From NCBI GenBank assembly GCA_036675475.1, contig JAKFEY010000051.1, forward strand, positions 1-31,478: a DNA stretch of 31,478 nt. Reading direction: 5' to 3'. This stretch comes from JALYRV01 sp036675475. Its GTDB lineage: Bacteria; Acidobacteriota; Vicinamibacteria; Vicinamibacterales; SCN-69-37. The notes beneath the pieces are model-generated. The model saw nothing but the letters and a program-made list of their open reading frames with translations. It ran no database searches and had not been told where the DNA came from. Position numbers and translations under genes: made by a program. How positions within the stretch are numbered: the stretch's first letter is position 1; each line of letters opens with the position of its first letter. Below, piece after piece: positions 10,966 through 18,490 of the stretch.

Positions 10966-11033
10966 GGGAACGCGCTTGACTTGCCGTGGTCGCTGACTCG
11001 CGGCACGTTACCACGGCACGTCAAGCGGTTCCC
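10966..11033 (-). promoter_or_regulatory. long hairpin before tig, related to the one before clpX
   Basis: In mRNA sense the 24-nt 5' arm (11033-11010) pairs with the 25-nt 3' arm (10990-10966), with a 19-nt loop, a G.A mismatch and a bulged C at the same places as in the clpX hairpin. It ends 9 nt before the tig ATG. The two copies differ at four stem positions on each side, and all four pairs are compensatory (G-C/A-T, T-A/C-G, C-G/T-A, G-C/C-G). The loops are unrelated. This pattern favours selection on structure. Confidence 0.78.
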
Positions 11034-11070
11034 TTGGCATGGTATCGGCTCGATAGAGGACGGGGAATAT

Positions 11071-11157
11071 TGGTGCGAAAGGGGGGAGTCGAACCCCCAA
11101 AGCCTTACGGCTACCGGATCCTAAGTCCGGCGCGTCTGCCAGTTCCGCCACTTTCGC
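11071..11157 (-). tRNA. tRNA-Leu, anticodon UAG
   Basis: On the minus strand the 7-bp acceptor stem GCGAAAG/CTTTCGC closes a type II (long variable arm) tRNA. The anticodon stem CCGGA/TCCGG encloses the loop CTTAGGA, giving anticodon UAG (complement of 11121-11123), which reads CUA and other CUN leucine codons. The variable arm AGCC-GTAA-GGCT and the T arm with TTCGACT are intact, and the 3' CCA is encoded (11073-11071). It is co-oriented with tig, 37 bp upstream of its leader hairpin. Confidence 0.97.
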
Positions 11158-11210
11158 GAGGCGGCGCAACACTTCTCAGACTAGCACGATTGTAAATCGC
11201 AAATCGAACC

Positions 11211-11480
11211 CTATGCGCCAGAGAGCCAGGTCACCTGCTGACACGACGGGCAGGCAAACAGCAGCCGCAGATCCTCGATGACCGCCACGAAGGCGGCGTT
11301 GCCCGAGCGGGTGGCGCACGACGGACAGGTGGCCTCGCCGGCGTCGATGCCGCTGATCGACAGGTGCACTCCCGTGGACGGGTCGGCGATGGTCGGCCTC
11401 GCGCCGGTGGCTGTGAGCGGCAGCGCGCCAATGGCCGCCAGGGTGTGGCGGCCGGCCTCGGCTCCGGGAACCCTCTTCAT
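11211..11480 (-). CDS. hypothetical protein with two CxxC motifs
   Basis: Possible 89-residue protein. I do not recognise a family. Two Cys pairs, CPSC near residue 52 and CPSC near residue 76, are spaced like a zinc-ribbon and sit in a hydrophobic C-terminal half; the N-terminal 30 residues look low in structure. The ATG at 11480 has no clear Shine-Dalgarno sequence. It lies between the tRNA gene and the divergent secreted-protein operon. The paired CxxC motifs argue for a real gene, but length and composition leave it uncertain. Confidence 0.5.
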   Translation of the reverse strand: MKRVPGAEAGRHTLAAIGALPLTATGARPTIADPSTGVHLSISGIDAGEATCPSCATRSGNAAFVAVIEDLRLLFACPSCQQVTWLSGA

Positions 11481-11553
11481 CGAGAAGGAATGCTAGCACA
11501 ACCGTTGGGCCGGAACCTTCCTTGCAGCGCCGGGCCCCGGAGGGAAAACACCC

Positions 11554-12066
11554 ATGACAAGCATCGTCATTCTGACGACGGCAGTCGCGCTTGGTTTTAC
11601 GGCGCCGCTGCAGCAGGGACAACAGCAACAGCAGCAACAGCAGCAGGCCCCCCCACCTGCCGCGAAACCTGATGCGCCGGCGGCAACGCAGGCCGACGCG
11701 AAAACGGTCATTCTTACCGGCTGTGTCATCGCGTCCGCCAACCGCGAAGACACGTTCGAGCTCGTCGCGGCTGAGGCGGATCCGGCCAAGCCCGTGGGCA
11801 CCAGCGGCACGGCGCCCGCCTGGACGGTGCCGGCGTACCGGCTGCTTGGCGGCATCGTGAGCGCCGAGCACCTGAGGAAGACGGTCGAGATCACCGGGAC
11901 GATCGACCCGGCTGGCGCGCCGGTCGCGCCGGATCCGGCCAAGACCGGCGACACCACGCAGCGCGCCGGCCAGGACGCCGCGCCCATCGCGCAGCTGCAC
12001 GTGCAGAACGCGAAGGTCGTGGCCGACACGTGCACGCCGAAGCAGGCGAAAGCGCAGAACAAGTAA
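11554..12066 (+). CDS. secreted small protein with poly-Gln stretch, function unknown
   Basis: Predicted 170-residue exported protein. The ATG at 11554 has GGAGG at 11539-11543, 10 nt upstream. Residues 1-18 look like a signal peptide (TSIVILTTAVALGFTA), followed by a run of Gln (about 20-31, encoded by CAG/CAA repeats) and a Pro/Ala linker. The rest (about 50-165) has a pattern of short beta strands around VILTGCVI, YRLLGG and VEITGTI, with two Cys that could form a disulfide. It reads like a small beta-barrel domain seen in other acidobacterial secreted proteins, but I cannot name a family. It ends 4 bp before ku and is likely co-transcribed with it. Confidence 0.75.
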   Translation: MTSIVILTTAVALGFTAPLQQGQQQQQQQQQAPPPAAKPDAPAATQADAKTVILTGCVIASANREDTFELVAAEADPAKPVGTSGTAPAWTVPAYRLLGGIVSAEHLRKTVEITGTIDPAGAPVAPDPAKTGDTTQRAGQDAAPIAQLHVQNAKVVADTCTPKQAKAQNK

Positions 12067-12070
12067 CCCC

Positions 12071-12967
12071 ATGGCCAGATCGATCTGGAAAGGCTCCATC
12101 GCGTTCGGCCTGGTGAACATCCCGGTCGAACTCCACACGGCGGTGCGCGACAACCGCCCGCGGTTTCGCATGCTGCACGCGGCTGACAAGTCACCCGTCA
12201 GCTACGAGCGCGTGTGTCAGCGCGAAGGGAAGCCGGTCGCCTGGGAAGATCTGGTCAAAGGCTACGAGTACGAGAAAGGGCGGTTCGTCGTCCTCAGCAA
12301 GGACGACTTCCGCGCGGCGGCGCTCGAGAAGTCCAACACGATTCAGATCCAGGACTTCGTCGAGCCCGCCGCCATCGACGATCGGTTTTTCGAGACGCCG
12401 TATTACCTGCTGCCCGGCAAGGGCGCGGGCACGTCGTACGCGCTGCTGCGCGAAGCCATCCGCAAGGCGGGCCGCGTCGGCATCGCGAAATTCGTGCTGC
12501 GCGAGAAGGAACACCTGTGCGCCGTCGAAGCGATCGAGAACGCGCTGGTGCTGACGATGATGCGTTTCGAAGAGGATCTCGTCGACACGTCGGCGTTCGA
12601 TTTTCCGGCAAAGGCGGACGCGCGCGCGAAGGAAGTGGACATGGCGGTGCAGCTGGTGGAGCACCTGGCCGCCGACTGGGACCCGAGCAAGTACAAGGAC
12701 GAGTACCAGAAGAACATCATGGGCGTCATTGACGCCAAGTTGAAGGGCGAGAAGATTGAGGTGCCCGCCGGCAAGCCGCCGCGCGCGTCCAACGTCGTGG
12801 ACCTGATGGCCCGGCTGCAGCAGTCGCTCGAAGCCGTAAGGTCAGAGGGGAAAGGTGACAGGGGAAAGGGGACGCAAGGGGAAAGGGTGAAGGGGGCAGG
12901 GGCGAGGAAGAAGGGATCAGGGACCAGGAAGAAGGCCAAGGCGTCAAAGAAGTCGAAGGCCGCGTAA
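12071..12967 (+). CDS. ku: Ku protein, non-homologous end joining
   Basis: Bacterial Ku homodimer that binds DNA double-strand ends and recruits ligase LigD; ligD is not in this window. It has 298 residues. The N-terminus RSIWKGSIAFGLVNIPVEL is the family signature, followed by the Ku core (about 1-235). The minimal C-terminal region ASNVVDLMARLQQSLEAV is followed by a Lys/Arg/Gly tail of about 42 residues (257-298). Such basic tails are known in some bacterial Ku proteins and bind DNA. Here the tail is encoded by a purine-rich stretch with repeated GGGGAAAGG. It is 4 bp after the secreted-protein gene and about 10 bp before egtB, so it sits inside one transcription unit. Confidence 0.95.
   Translation: MARSIWKGSIAFGLVNIPVELHTAVRDNRPRFRMLHAADKSPVSYERVCQREGKPVAWEDLVKGYEYEKGRFVVLSKDDFRAAALEKSNTIQIQDFVEPAAIDDRFFETPYYLLPGKGAGTSYALLREAIRKAGRVGIAKFVLREKEHLCAVEAIENALVLTMMRFEEDLVDTSAFDFPAKADARAKEVDMAVQLVEHLAADWDPSKYKDEYQKNIMGVIDAKLKGEKIEVPAGKPPRASNVVDLMARLQQSLEAVRSEGKGDRGKGTQGERVKGAGARKKGSGTRKKAKASKKSKAA
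12845..12946. repeat. purine-rich low-complexity tract encoding the Ku tail
   Basis: The tract is strongly purine-biased on the plus strand, with GGGGAAAGG at 12847, 12861 and 12878. Its composition differs sharply from the rest of ku, which suggests expansion by slippage or capture of an intergenic simple repeat. Confidence 0.7.
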
Positions 12968-12977
12968 AGTGCACACC

Positions 12978-14327
12978 ATGGCGTCGCCGCGATCGATGCT
13001 CGAGGACCGTCAGGCCCTGGTGGCCTGGTTCGACCGCACGCGCGCGCGCTCGGCCGCGCTCTTCGAGATGATTGACGAGGCCGCGTATTACACGCGGCCG
13101 ATCACGCTCCGCCATCCCATCGTCTTCTACCAGGGGCATCTGCCCGCATTCGCCATCAACATCCTTATTAAAAAGGGCCTGGGCCGGCCGGGCGTCGACG
13201 CGCGGCTCGAAGACCTGTTTGCGCGCGGCATCGACCCGCACACGCAGGACGCGGCCGATGCCACCGAGGAGCGCACGCGCGCGCTGTGGCCGTCGCGGCA
13301 GGAAGTCGATGCGTATGTCCGCCAGGCCGACCATCTGCTGCGCGAGGCGCTGCTCAACGACACGCTGGTGCGCGACGATGTGCCCGTGCTGCGCGGCGGA
13401 GAGGCCGTCTTCACGGTGATCGAGCACGAAGCGATGCACCAGGAGACGCTGCTCTATATGTGGCACCGGCTGCCATACGCGCTGAAAGGCGCGGGCGCGC
13501 CCGACGGCTATTCGCCGTGGGTGAGCGGGCGCCCGCCGGATCGATCCGAAGTGCGGATCGCCGAAGGCGTGGCCACGCTCGGTGCCCGGCGCGGCGCGGT
13601 GGCGTTCGGCTGGGACAACGAATTCGAGCAGCACACGGTACCCGTGCCGGCGTTCGACATCGACGCGCACAGCGTGACCAACGCGGACTGGCTGCGCTTC
13701 ATCGAGGCCGGCGGCTACCGCACCCAATCGCTGTGGACGCCGGAGGACTGGCAGTGGGTGCGCGCCGAAGGCCGCACGCATCCCGGCTTCTGGATGCCGC
13801 ACGGCGGCGGCTATCTGTGGCGCGGGCAGTTCGAGGAGATCGAGCTGCCGCTGTCGTGGCCGGTCTATGTTTCGCTGGCCGAGGCGCGCGCGTTCGCGCG
13901 CTGGGCCGGGCGCGCCCTGCCCACCGAAGCGCAATATCATCGCGCGGCCTTTGGCGAACCCGGCGGCGGCGAGCGTGCCTATCCGTGGGGCGACGATCCG
14001 CCGGCGGCGGCGCACGGCCACTTCGATTTTGCCGAGTGGGATCCCGCGCCGGCGGGCTCGCACGCGCAGGGCGCGAGCGCGTGGGGCGTGCACGATCTGA
14101 TGGGCAACGGGTGGGAGTGGACGTCCACGGTGTTCGCGCCGTTCGACGGCTTCACGCCGATGGCGTCGTATCCGGAGTATTCGGCCGACTTCTTCGACGG
14201 CCAGCACTACGTGCTCAAGGGCGCGTCACCGGTGACCGCGCGCGAGCTGCTGCGCCCGAGTTTCCGCAACTGGTTCCGCCCGCAGTATCCCTACGTCTAC
14301 GCGAAATTCAGGACGGTATCCCGCTGA
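12978..14327 (+). CDS. egtB: ergothioneine biosynthesis protein EgtB (hercynine-oxidising sulfoxide synthase)
   Basis: Non-haem iron enzyme that joins a thiol donor (gamma-glutamylcysteine or, in type II enzymes, cysteine) to hercynine with O2. It has an N-terminal DinB-like helical domain and a C-terminal formylglycine-generating-enzyme-like domain (LPTEAQYHRAAFGEP, GNGWEWTSTVF). With numbering from the GTG at 12969, probable iron ligands are His57 (YQGHLPAF) and His153/His157 (EHEAMHQE). ATG 12978 is used here; the GTG at 12969 directly after the ku stop is the alternative, adding three residues. No egtA is nearby, which would fit a cysteine-using enzyme like that of Chloracidobacterium (inference). 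Its TGA overlaps the presumed egtD start. Confidence 0.92.
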   Translation: MASPRSMLEDRQALVAWFDRTRARSAALFEMIDEAAYYTRPITLRHPIVFYQGHLPAFAINILIKKGLGRPGVDARLEDLFARGIDPHTQDAADATEERTRALWPSRQEVDAYVRQADHLLREALLNDTLVRDDVPVLRGGEAVFTVIEHEAMHQETLLYMWHRLPYALKGAGAPDGYSPWVSGRPPDRSEVRIAEGVATLGARRGAVAFGWDNEFEQHTVPVPAFDIDAHSVTNADWLRFIEAGGYRTQSLWTPEDWQWVRAEGRTHPGFWMPHGGGYLWRGQFEEIELPLSWPVYVSLAEARAFARWAGRALPTEAQYHRAAFGEPGGGERAYPWGDDPPAAAHGHFDFAEWDPAPAGSHAQGASAWGVHDLMGNGWEWTSTVFAPFDGFTPMASYPEYSADFFDGQHYVLKGASPVTARELLRPSFRNWFRPQYPYVYAKFRTVSR

Positions 14328-15322
14328 GCCCGCACCAGCAGCCGGCCGCGCGCGACGGTGATCGCGACCCGCTCGTCGAGGCGTTTGCGCGCGACGTGGC
14401 GGAGGGCTTCGCGCAGCGCCCGCGCAGCGTGCCGCCGCGCTGGCTGTACGACGACCTGGGGTCGGCGCTCTTCGAGTCCATCTGCCGCCTGCCGTGGTAC
14501 CGCATCACGCGCGCCGAGCGCGCGCTGCTCGAGGCGCATGGCGGGGACGTCATCGCGGCCCTCGGCGGCGACGGGGCCGACGCGCGCCGTCCCATCGAGA
14601 TCGTGGAGTTGGGCGGCGGCAACGGCGAGAAGCTGGATTTGCTGCTCGATGCCGCGGCGCGGGGCGGACGAGAGGTGCTGGTGCGGCTGATCGACATCTC
14701 GCAGGCCGCGCTCGACGTCGCGCGCGAGCGTCTCGAGGCGCGCGCGCGTCCGCCGCAGGTGGTCATCACGCGCGCGCCGTATGAAGAGGCGCTGGCGTCG
14801 CTGCCGCCCGCGCGCGGTTCGCGCCTGCTGGCGTTCCTGGGGTCGAACATCGGCAACTTCGATCCGCCCGCCGCGCGCGACATGATGCGCGCGCTCGCGC
14901 AGGCGGCGCAGCCGGGCGGCGCGGTGCTGCTGGGGGTCGATCTCGTGAAGCCCGAGGCGGATCTCCAGCTCGCCTACGACGATCCGCTGCAGGTGACGGC
15001 CGCGTTCAACCGCAACCTGCTGACGCGCATGAACCGCGATCTCGGCGCGAACTTCCGCCTCGACGACTTCGCGCACCAGGCGGTGTGGAGCCGCCACGCC
15101 TCGCGCGTGGAGATGCGCCTGGTCGCGCGTGCCGCCATCGACGTCACGGTTCCCGCCGCCCGCGTGATCACGCGCTTCGAGCCGGGCGAGTACATCTGGA
15201 CCGAGAGCAGCTACAAATACACGACCGGGCGGATTCGCGCGCTCGCAGAAAAAGCCGGCCTCGAGGTGCGATCCCAGTGGATCGACCCCGCGGCCGGCTT
15301 CGCCTTGAACTTACTCGGATAA
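14324..15322 (+). CDS. egtD: L-histidine N-alpha-methyltransferase EgtD, apparent CTG start
   Basis: SAM-dependent enzyme that trimethylates histidine to hercynine, the substrate of EgtB. Motif I is ELGGGNGEK (95-103), the family segment FLGSNIGNF is at 171-179, and the C-terminal ESSYKY is the histidine-site region. The first helix (DPLVEAFARDVAEGF) and the PPRWLYDDLGSALFE motif require a start before about 14380. Between the end of egtB and that point the frame has no ATG, GTG or TTG; the only plausible start is CTG at 14324-14326, overlapping the egtB TGA (CTGA). That gives 332 residues, close to the family norm. A GTG at 14396 would delete the first helix. The gene stops directly against the convergent stop of the next gene. 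Confidence 0.9.
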   Translation: MSPHQQPAARDGDRDPLVEAFARDVAEGFAQRPRSVPPRWLYDDLGSALFESICRLPWYRITRAERALLEAHGGDVIAALGGDGADARRPIEIVELGGGNGEKLDLLLDAAARGGREVLVRLIDISQAALDVARERLEARARPPQVVITRAPYEEALASLPPARGSRLLAFLGSNIGNFDPPAARDMMRALAQAAQPGGAVLLGVDLVKPEADLQLAYDDPLQVTAAFNRNLLTRMNRDLGANFRLDDFAHQAVWSRHASRVEMRLVARAAIDVTVPAARVITRFEPGEYIWTESSYKYTTGRIRALAEKAGLEVRSQWIDPAAGFALNLLG

Positions 15323-15946
15323 CTACCGAATCCTGCGGCGCAGCGCCTCGATCTGCATTTCCAGGCGCCGGATCTCGGCGCGCAGATCCTGCCCGCCGCG
15401 CATCTGACGCTGCTGCTGCTGGCGCGCGATGCCCTGGCGCCGCGGCATCACCGCGCCGCCGCGCCCGCCGCCGGGCGCACCGGGACGCATCATGCCGCGT
15501 CCGCCGCCAGGCCCGAACGCCTGCCCAAGTCCGCGGCCGCGGAATGCCTGCCGCTGCTCGGCCGTCAGCAGTGACGACAGCTTCGCGAGCCGATCTACGC
15601 GTGCCTGCGCGAGGGCCGTTTCCTTCTGCACGATGGACGCGCGCAGGCTGTTGATCTTCGACTGATCCAGCTGCGCGGCGGTGAGCGCCTCGTCGAGCTG
15701 CCGGTGCAGGTCGCCGAGCTCGCGCCGCGATGTCTCGGTGGCCTGCCGGTGCTGCTCCTCGAAAGTGCGCAGCTGCTCGCGCTGCTGGTCGGTGAGCTGC
15801 GGACGCTGCGCGCGCGGCGGCTGGCGCTGCGCGCGCTGCTGGCGCGGCTGCCCGGGCTGCTGCGGCGCGGGCTGCTGCGCCGCGGCCATGACGGGGACGA
15901 GCGCTGCCACGGCCAGTGCCGCTGCGCCTCTGGGGAACCATTTCAT
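15323..15946 (-). CDS. Spy/CpxP-like periplasmic protein
   Basis: Predicted 207-residue exported helical protein. Start ATG 15946 is preferred to GTG 15952 because GGAG lies 10 nt before it. The signal peptide (KWFPRGAAALAVAALVPVMAAAQ) is followed by a Gln/Pro/Arg-rich linker. The core has the LTxxQ-type motifs of the Spy/CpxP/heavy-metal-resistor group: LTDQQREQLRTFEEQHR and LTAEQRQAFRG. A Gly/Arg/Met-rich stretch and a C-terminal coiled coil (DLRAEIRRLEMQIEALRRR) complete it. Members act as periplasmic chaperones or metal/envelope stress sensors; the role here is not determined. It lies about 80 bp downstream of nothing co-oriented except the permease gene, which is upstream on the same strand relative to transcription. 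Confidence 0.75.
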   Translation of the reverse strand: MKWFPRGAAALAVAALVPVMAAAQQPAPQQPGQPRQQRAQRQPPRAQRPQLTDQQREQLRTFEEQHRQATETSRRELGDLHRQLDEALTAAQLDQSKINSLRASIVQKETALAQARVDRLAKLSSLLTAEQRQAFRGRGLGQAFGPGGGRGMMRPGAPGGGRGGAVMPRRQGIARQQQQRQMRGGQDLRAEIRRLEMQIEALRRRIR

Positions 15947-16033
15947 TCGCACACCACTCCTTCTCGCGTTCTCGCCACCCTCCGGGGAAAGGCTTGATCG
16001 TGAGACAGGCGCGGCAGCGGAAAAGTAAAACGG

Positions 16034-18451
16034 CTAGTCGGCCCTGAGCGCGATGATGGGATCGACGCGCATGGCGCGCCGGGCCGGCAGCACGCTGGCG
16101 GCAAGCGCCACCAGCATGAGAAACAGCGACACGCCGGTGAAACTGATTGGATCGAACGGGCTGACGCCCACGAGCAGGCTTTGCGCCGCCTTGCCGGCCG
16201 CGGCCGCGCCGGCCAGGCCGATGATCACGCCCGCCCCGGCCAGCTTCAGGCCCTGGCCCACGATCAGCCGCATGACGTCGCGGCCGCCGGCGCCGAGCGC
16301 CATCATCACGCCAATCTCCTGCCGCCGCTGCGTGACCGTGTACGACAGCACGCCGTAGACGCCGACCGAGGCCAGCAGCAGCCCGAGCAGCCCAATCGAC
16401 GAAAACACCGACCCGAACAACTGGTACTGCCAGAACGTGAGCCGCCGCACGTCGTCCATCGTGCGCGTGAAGGCGATCGGAATGTTGGCGTCGGCGGCGC
16501 GAATCGCGTCGCGCACCGACGGCGTGATCGCGGCCGGGTTGCCCGCCACGCGGATTACGAGGCCCGTGCTCACGAACTGCTGATAGGGATACGGCACGTA
16601 CGCCGCCGGCTGGTGCGCGTCATCGTCATCGAGATCCTGGTGCTGGATGTCGGAGACGACGCCGACGACGGTGAACCAGTCGGCGATGTCGTTGCCGTCG
16701 ATCTGGAAGCGCCGGCCGAGCGCCTGCCCGCCGGGAAACATCTCGCGCGCCATGGCCTGGTTCACGAGCGCCACCGGCATGCGCGACCACGATTCGGTTT
16801 CCGTGAGCGCGCGTCCCTGGGTGACGCGCGCATCGAGCGTGGCGAGGAAATGCGGCGTGATGCCGACAAACGCGGCTTCGGGCCGGCGGCCGGCGTCGGC
16901 CGGATGGCCTTCCACCGTGATGAAGCCGTCGCTGCCGCCGCCGTCGAGCGGAATGAAGTTCGATGAGTACGCCGCCTGTACACCCGGGAGCCGCTCCACG
17001 CGATCGAGGATGTCGCGCACACGCCGGGCTTTGGTGTCGGGGCCTTCGTAGGGCTCGCCCGGCAGGTAGTACCGCATGGTCATGAGCGGCGCGACGTCGA
17101 AGCCGAGATCGGCCTTGTTCAGATTCACGAACGTGCGCACGAACAGCATGGCGCCGACCAGCGCCGTGAGCGCCATGGCCACTTCCGCGCTCACGAGCGC
17201 GTTGCGCAGCCAGCTGCGGCGGCCGCTCGATCCGCGGCCGCCTTCCTTGAGGCTCGCGTGCAGTGTGCCGCGCGCGGCGTGCAGCGCCGGCATCAACCCG
17301 AAGATGATCGCCGTCAGGAGCGCGACGCCGATGGTGTAGAGCGTGGTGCGCGCGTCGACGCGCCACTGCACGTAGTACGGCACGTCGTCGGGCGGGATGC
17401 CCGCGCGCAGCAACGCGGTGCCGATCTGCGCGATCACCAGCCCGAGCGGCGCGGCGAAGAGGCCGAGCAGCGCGCTTTCGGTGAGCAGTTGGCGGATGAT
17501 GCGGCCTTTGCCGGCGCCGAGCGACGCGCGAATGGCGATCTCGCGGCGCCGGACGGTGGCGCGCGCGATGAGCAGGTTGGCGACGTTCGAGCAGGCGATG
17601 ACGAGCACGAGCGTGGCGCCGCCCATCATCAGCAGCAGCACGAGCGTGATCTCATCGGGGATGAAGGCTTCGCGAATGCTGCGCGTGCGGAACGTCCAGT
17701 TGAGACTCGTGTCCGGATACATCGCCGACAGCCGCGTGCCGATGGACTGCAGCTCGCCGGCGGCCTGCTCCGCGGTCGCGCCCGGTTTCAGCCGCGCGAA
17801 CACTTCCTGCCCTCGGCCCGTGCGCGTGTCCGCCGTGGTGAGCGGAGCAATAGGGACCCACAGCTTCTGGATTTCGGGGAAGGCGAAATTCTCGGGCATT
17901 ACGCCGATCACGGTGTGCGGCCGCGCGTTGATCAGGATGCGCCGGTTGATGATGCCCGGGTCGGCGTTGTAGCGCCGCGTCCAGATCGCGTGGCCGAGCA
18001 TCACCACCGGCGCCGCGCCCGGCACATCGTCGGCCGGCTGGAACGCGCGGCCGAGAATCGGATGCGTGCCGAGCATCTGGTGCAGGTTCCACGAAACGGC
18101 GCCACCCAGATACCGCTCGGGCTCGCCGCTTCCGTCCGAGATGGTGAGGCTGCGGTTCTGCGTGGCCGCGACCGCGTCGAAACTCTGCGCCGCGTCGCGC
18201 AGATCGACGAAGGCCGGATAGGACACGCCGCTGAAGGAGCCGGTGGTCGGGCGCGCCTCGCGGATTTCAATGATGCGATCGGGATCCTGGAAGGGCAGGC
18301 TCTGAATCAGCACGCCGTCGACGACGCTGAACATGGTGGCGTTCAGGCCGACGCCGATGCCGAGGCACAGCACGGCGAGCACAGTGATGCCGCGGTTTTT
18401 CCAGAGCGTGCGCAGCCCGAAACGGATGTCCGACACGAACGTTGACAGCAC
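16034..18451 (-). CDS. FtsX/MacB-type permease, acidobacterial duplicated orphan permease family
   Basis: Predicted 805-residue inner-membrane protein with two MacB-like periplasmic domains and two FtsX domains in tandem: a first membrane segment at about 21-45, a periplasmic domain (about 50-265), a three-helix FtsX block (about 268-390), another membrane segment and periplasmic domain (about 410-660), and a C-terminal three-helix FtsX block (about 680-800). This duplicated form without its own ATPase is abundant in Acidobacteriota. The start is GTG at 18451 (LSTFVSDIRFGLRTLWKNRG). No ABC ATPase gene is adjacent. It is divergent from the Tricorn gene across only 39 bp. Substrate is unknown; lipid, peptide or signal-relay roles are known for relatives. 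Confidence 0.9.
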   Translation of the reverse strand: MLSTFVSDIRFGLRTLWKNRGITVLAVLCLGIGVGLNATMFSVVDGVLIQSLPFQDPDRIIEIREARPTTGSFSGVSYPAFVDLRDAAQSFDAVAATQNRSLTISDGSGEPERYLGGAVSWNLHQMLGTHPILGRAFQPADDVPGAAPVVMLGHAIWTRRYNADPGIINRRILINARPHTVIGVMPENFAFPEIQKLWVPIAPLTTADTRTGRGQEVFARLKPGATAEQAAGELQSIGTRLSAMYPDTSLNWTFRTRSIREAFIPDEITLVLLLMMGGATLVLVIACSNVANLLIARATVRRREIAIRASLGAGKGRIIRQLLTESALLGLFAAPLGLVIAQIGTALLRAGIPPDDVPYYVQWRVDARTTLYTIGVALLTAIIFGLMPALHAARGTLHASLKEGGRGSSGRRSWLRNALVSAEVAMALTALVGAMLFVRTFVNLNKADLGFDVAPLMTMRYYLPGEPYEGPDTKARRVRDILDRVERLPGVQAAYSSNFIPLDGGGSDGFITVEGHPADAGRRPEAAFVGITPHFLATLDARVTQGRALTETESWSRMPVALVNQAMAREMFPGGQALGRRFQIDGNDIADWFTVVGVVSDIQHQDLDDDDAHQPAAYVPYPYQQFVSTGLVIRVAGNPAAITPSVRDAIRAADANIPIAFTRTMDDVRRLTFWQYQLFGSVFSSIGLLGLLLASVGVYGVLSYTVTQRRQEIGVMMALGAGGRDVMRLIVGQGLKLAGAGVIIGLAGAAAAGKAAQSLLVGVSPFDPISFTGVSLFLMLVALAASVLPARRAMRVDPIIALRAD

Positions 18452-18490
18452 GACCGTTTAGACGGACCGCGAATGATACAGTTCCGGGCC

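Noticed and set aside
11071..11157. Possibility that the tRNA is tRNA-Sec serving the selenoprotein
   Set aside because: The acceptor stem has 7 bp and the anticodon is UAG, so it is a normal tRNA-Leu; tRNA-Sec would have anticodon UCA and an 8-bp acceptor stem.
18442..18447. Perfect TTGACA at the start of the permease gene, pointing to the Tricorn gene
   Set aside because: No -10 hexamer at 16-18 nt; the closest TACAGT (18477-18482) is 29 nt away and too near the ATG.
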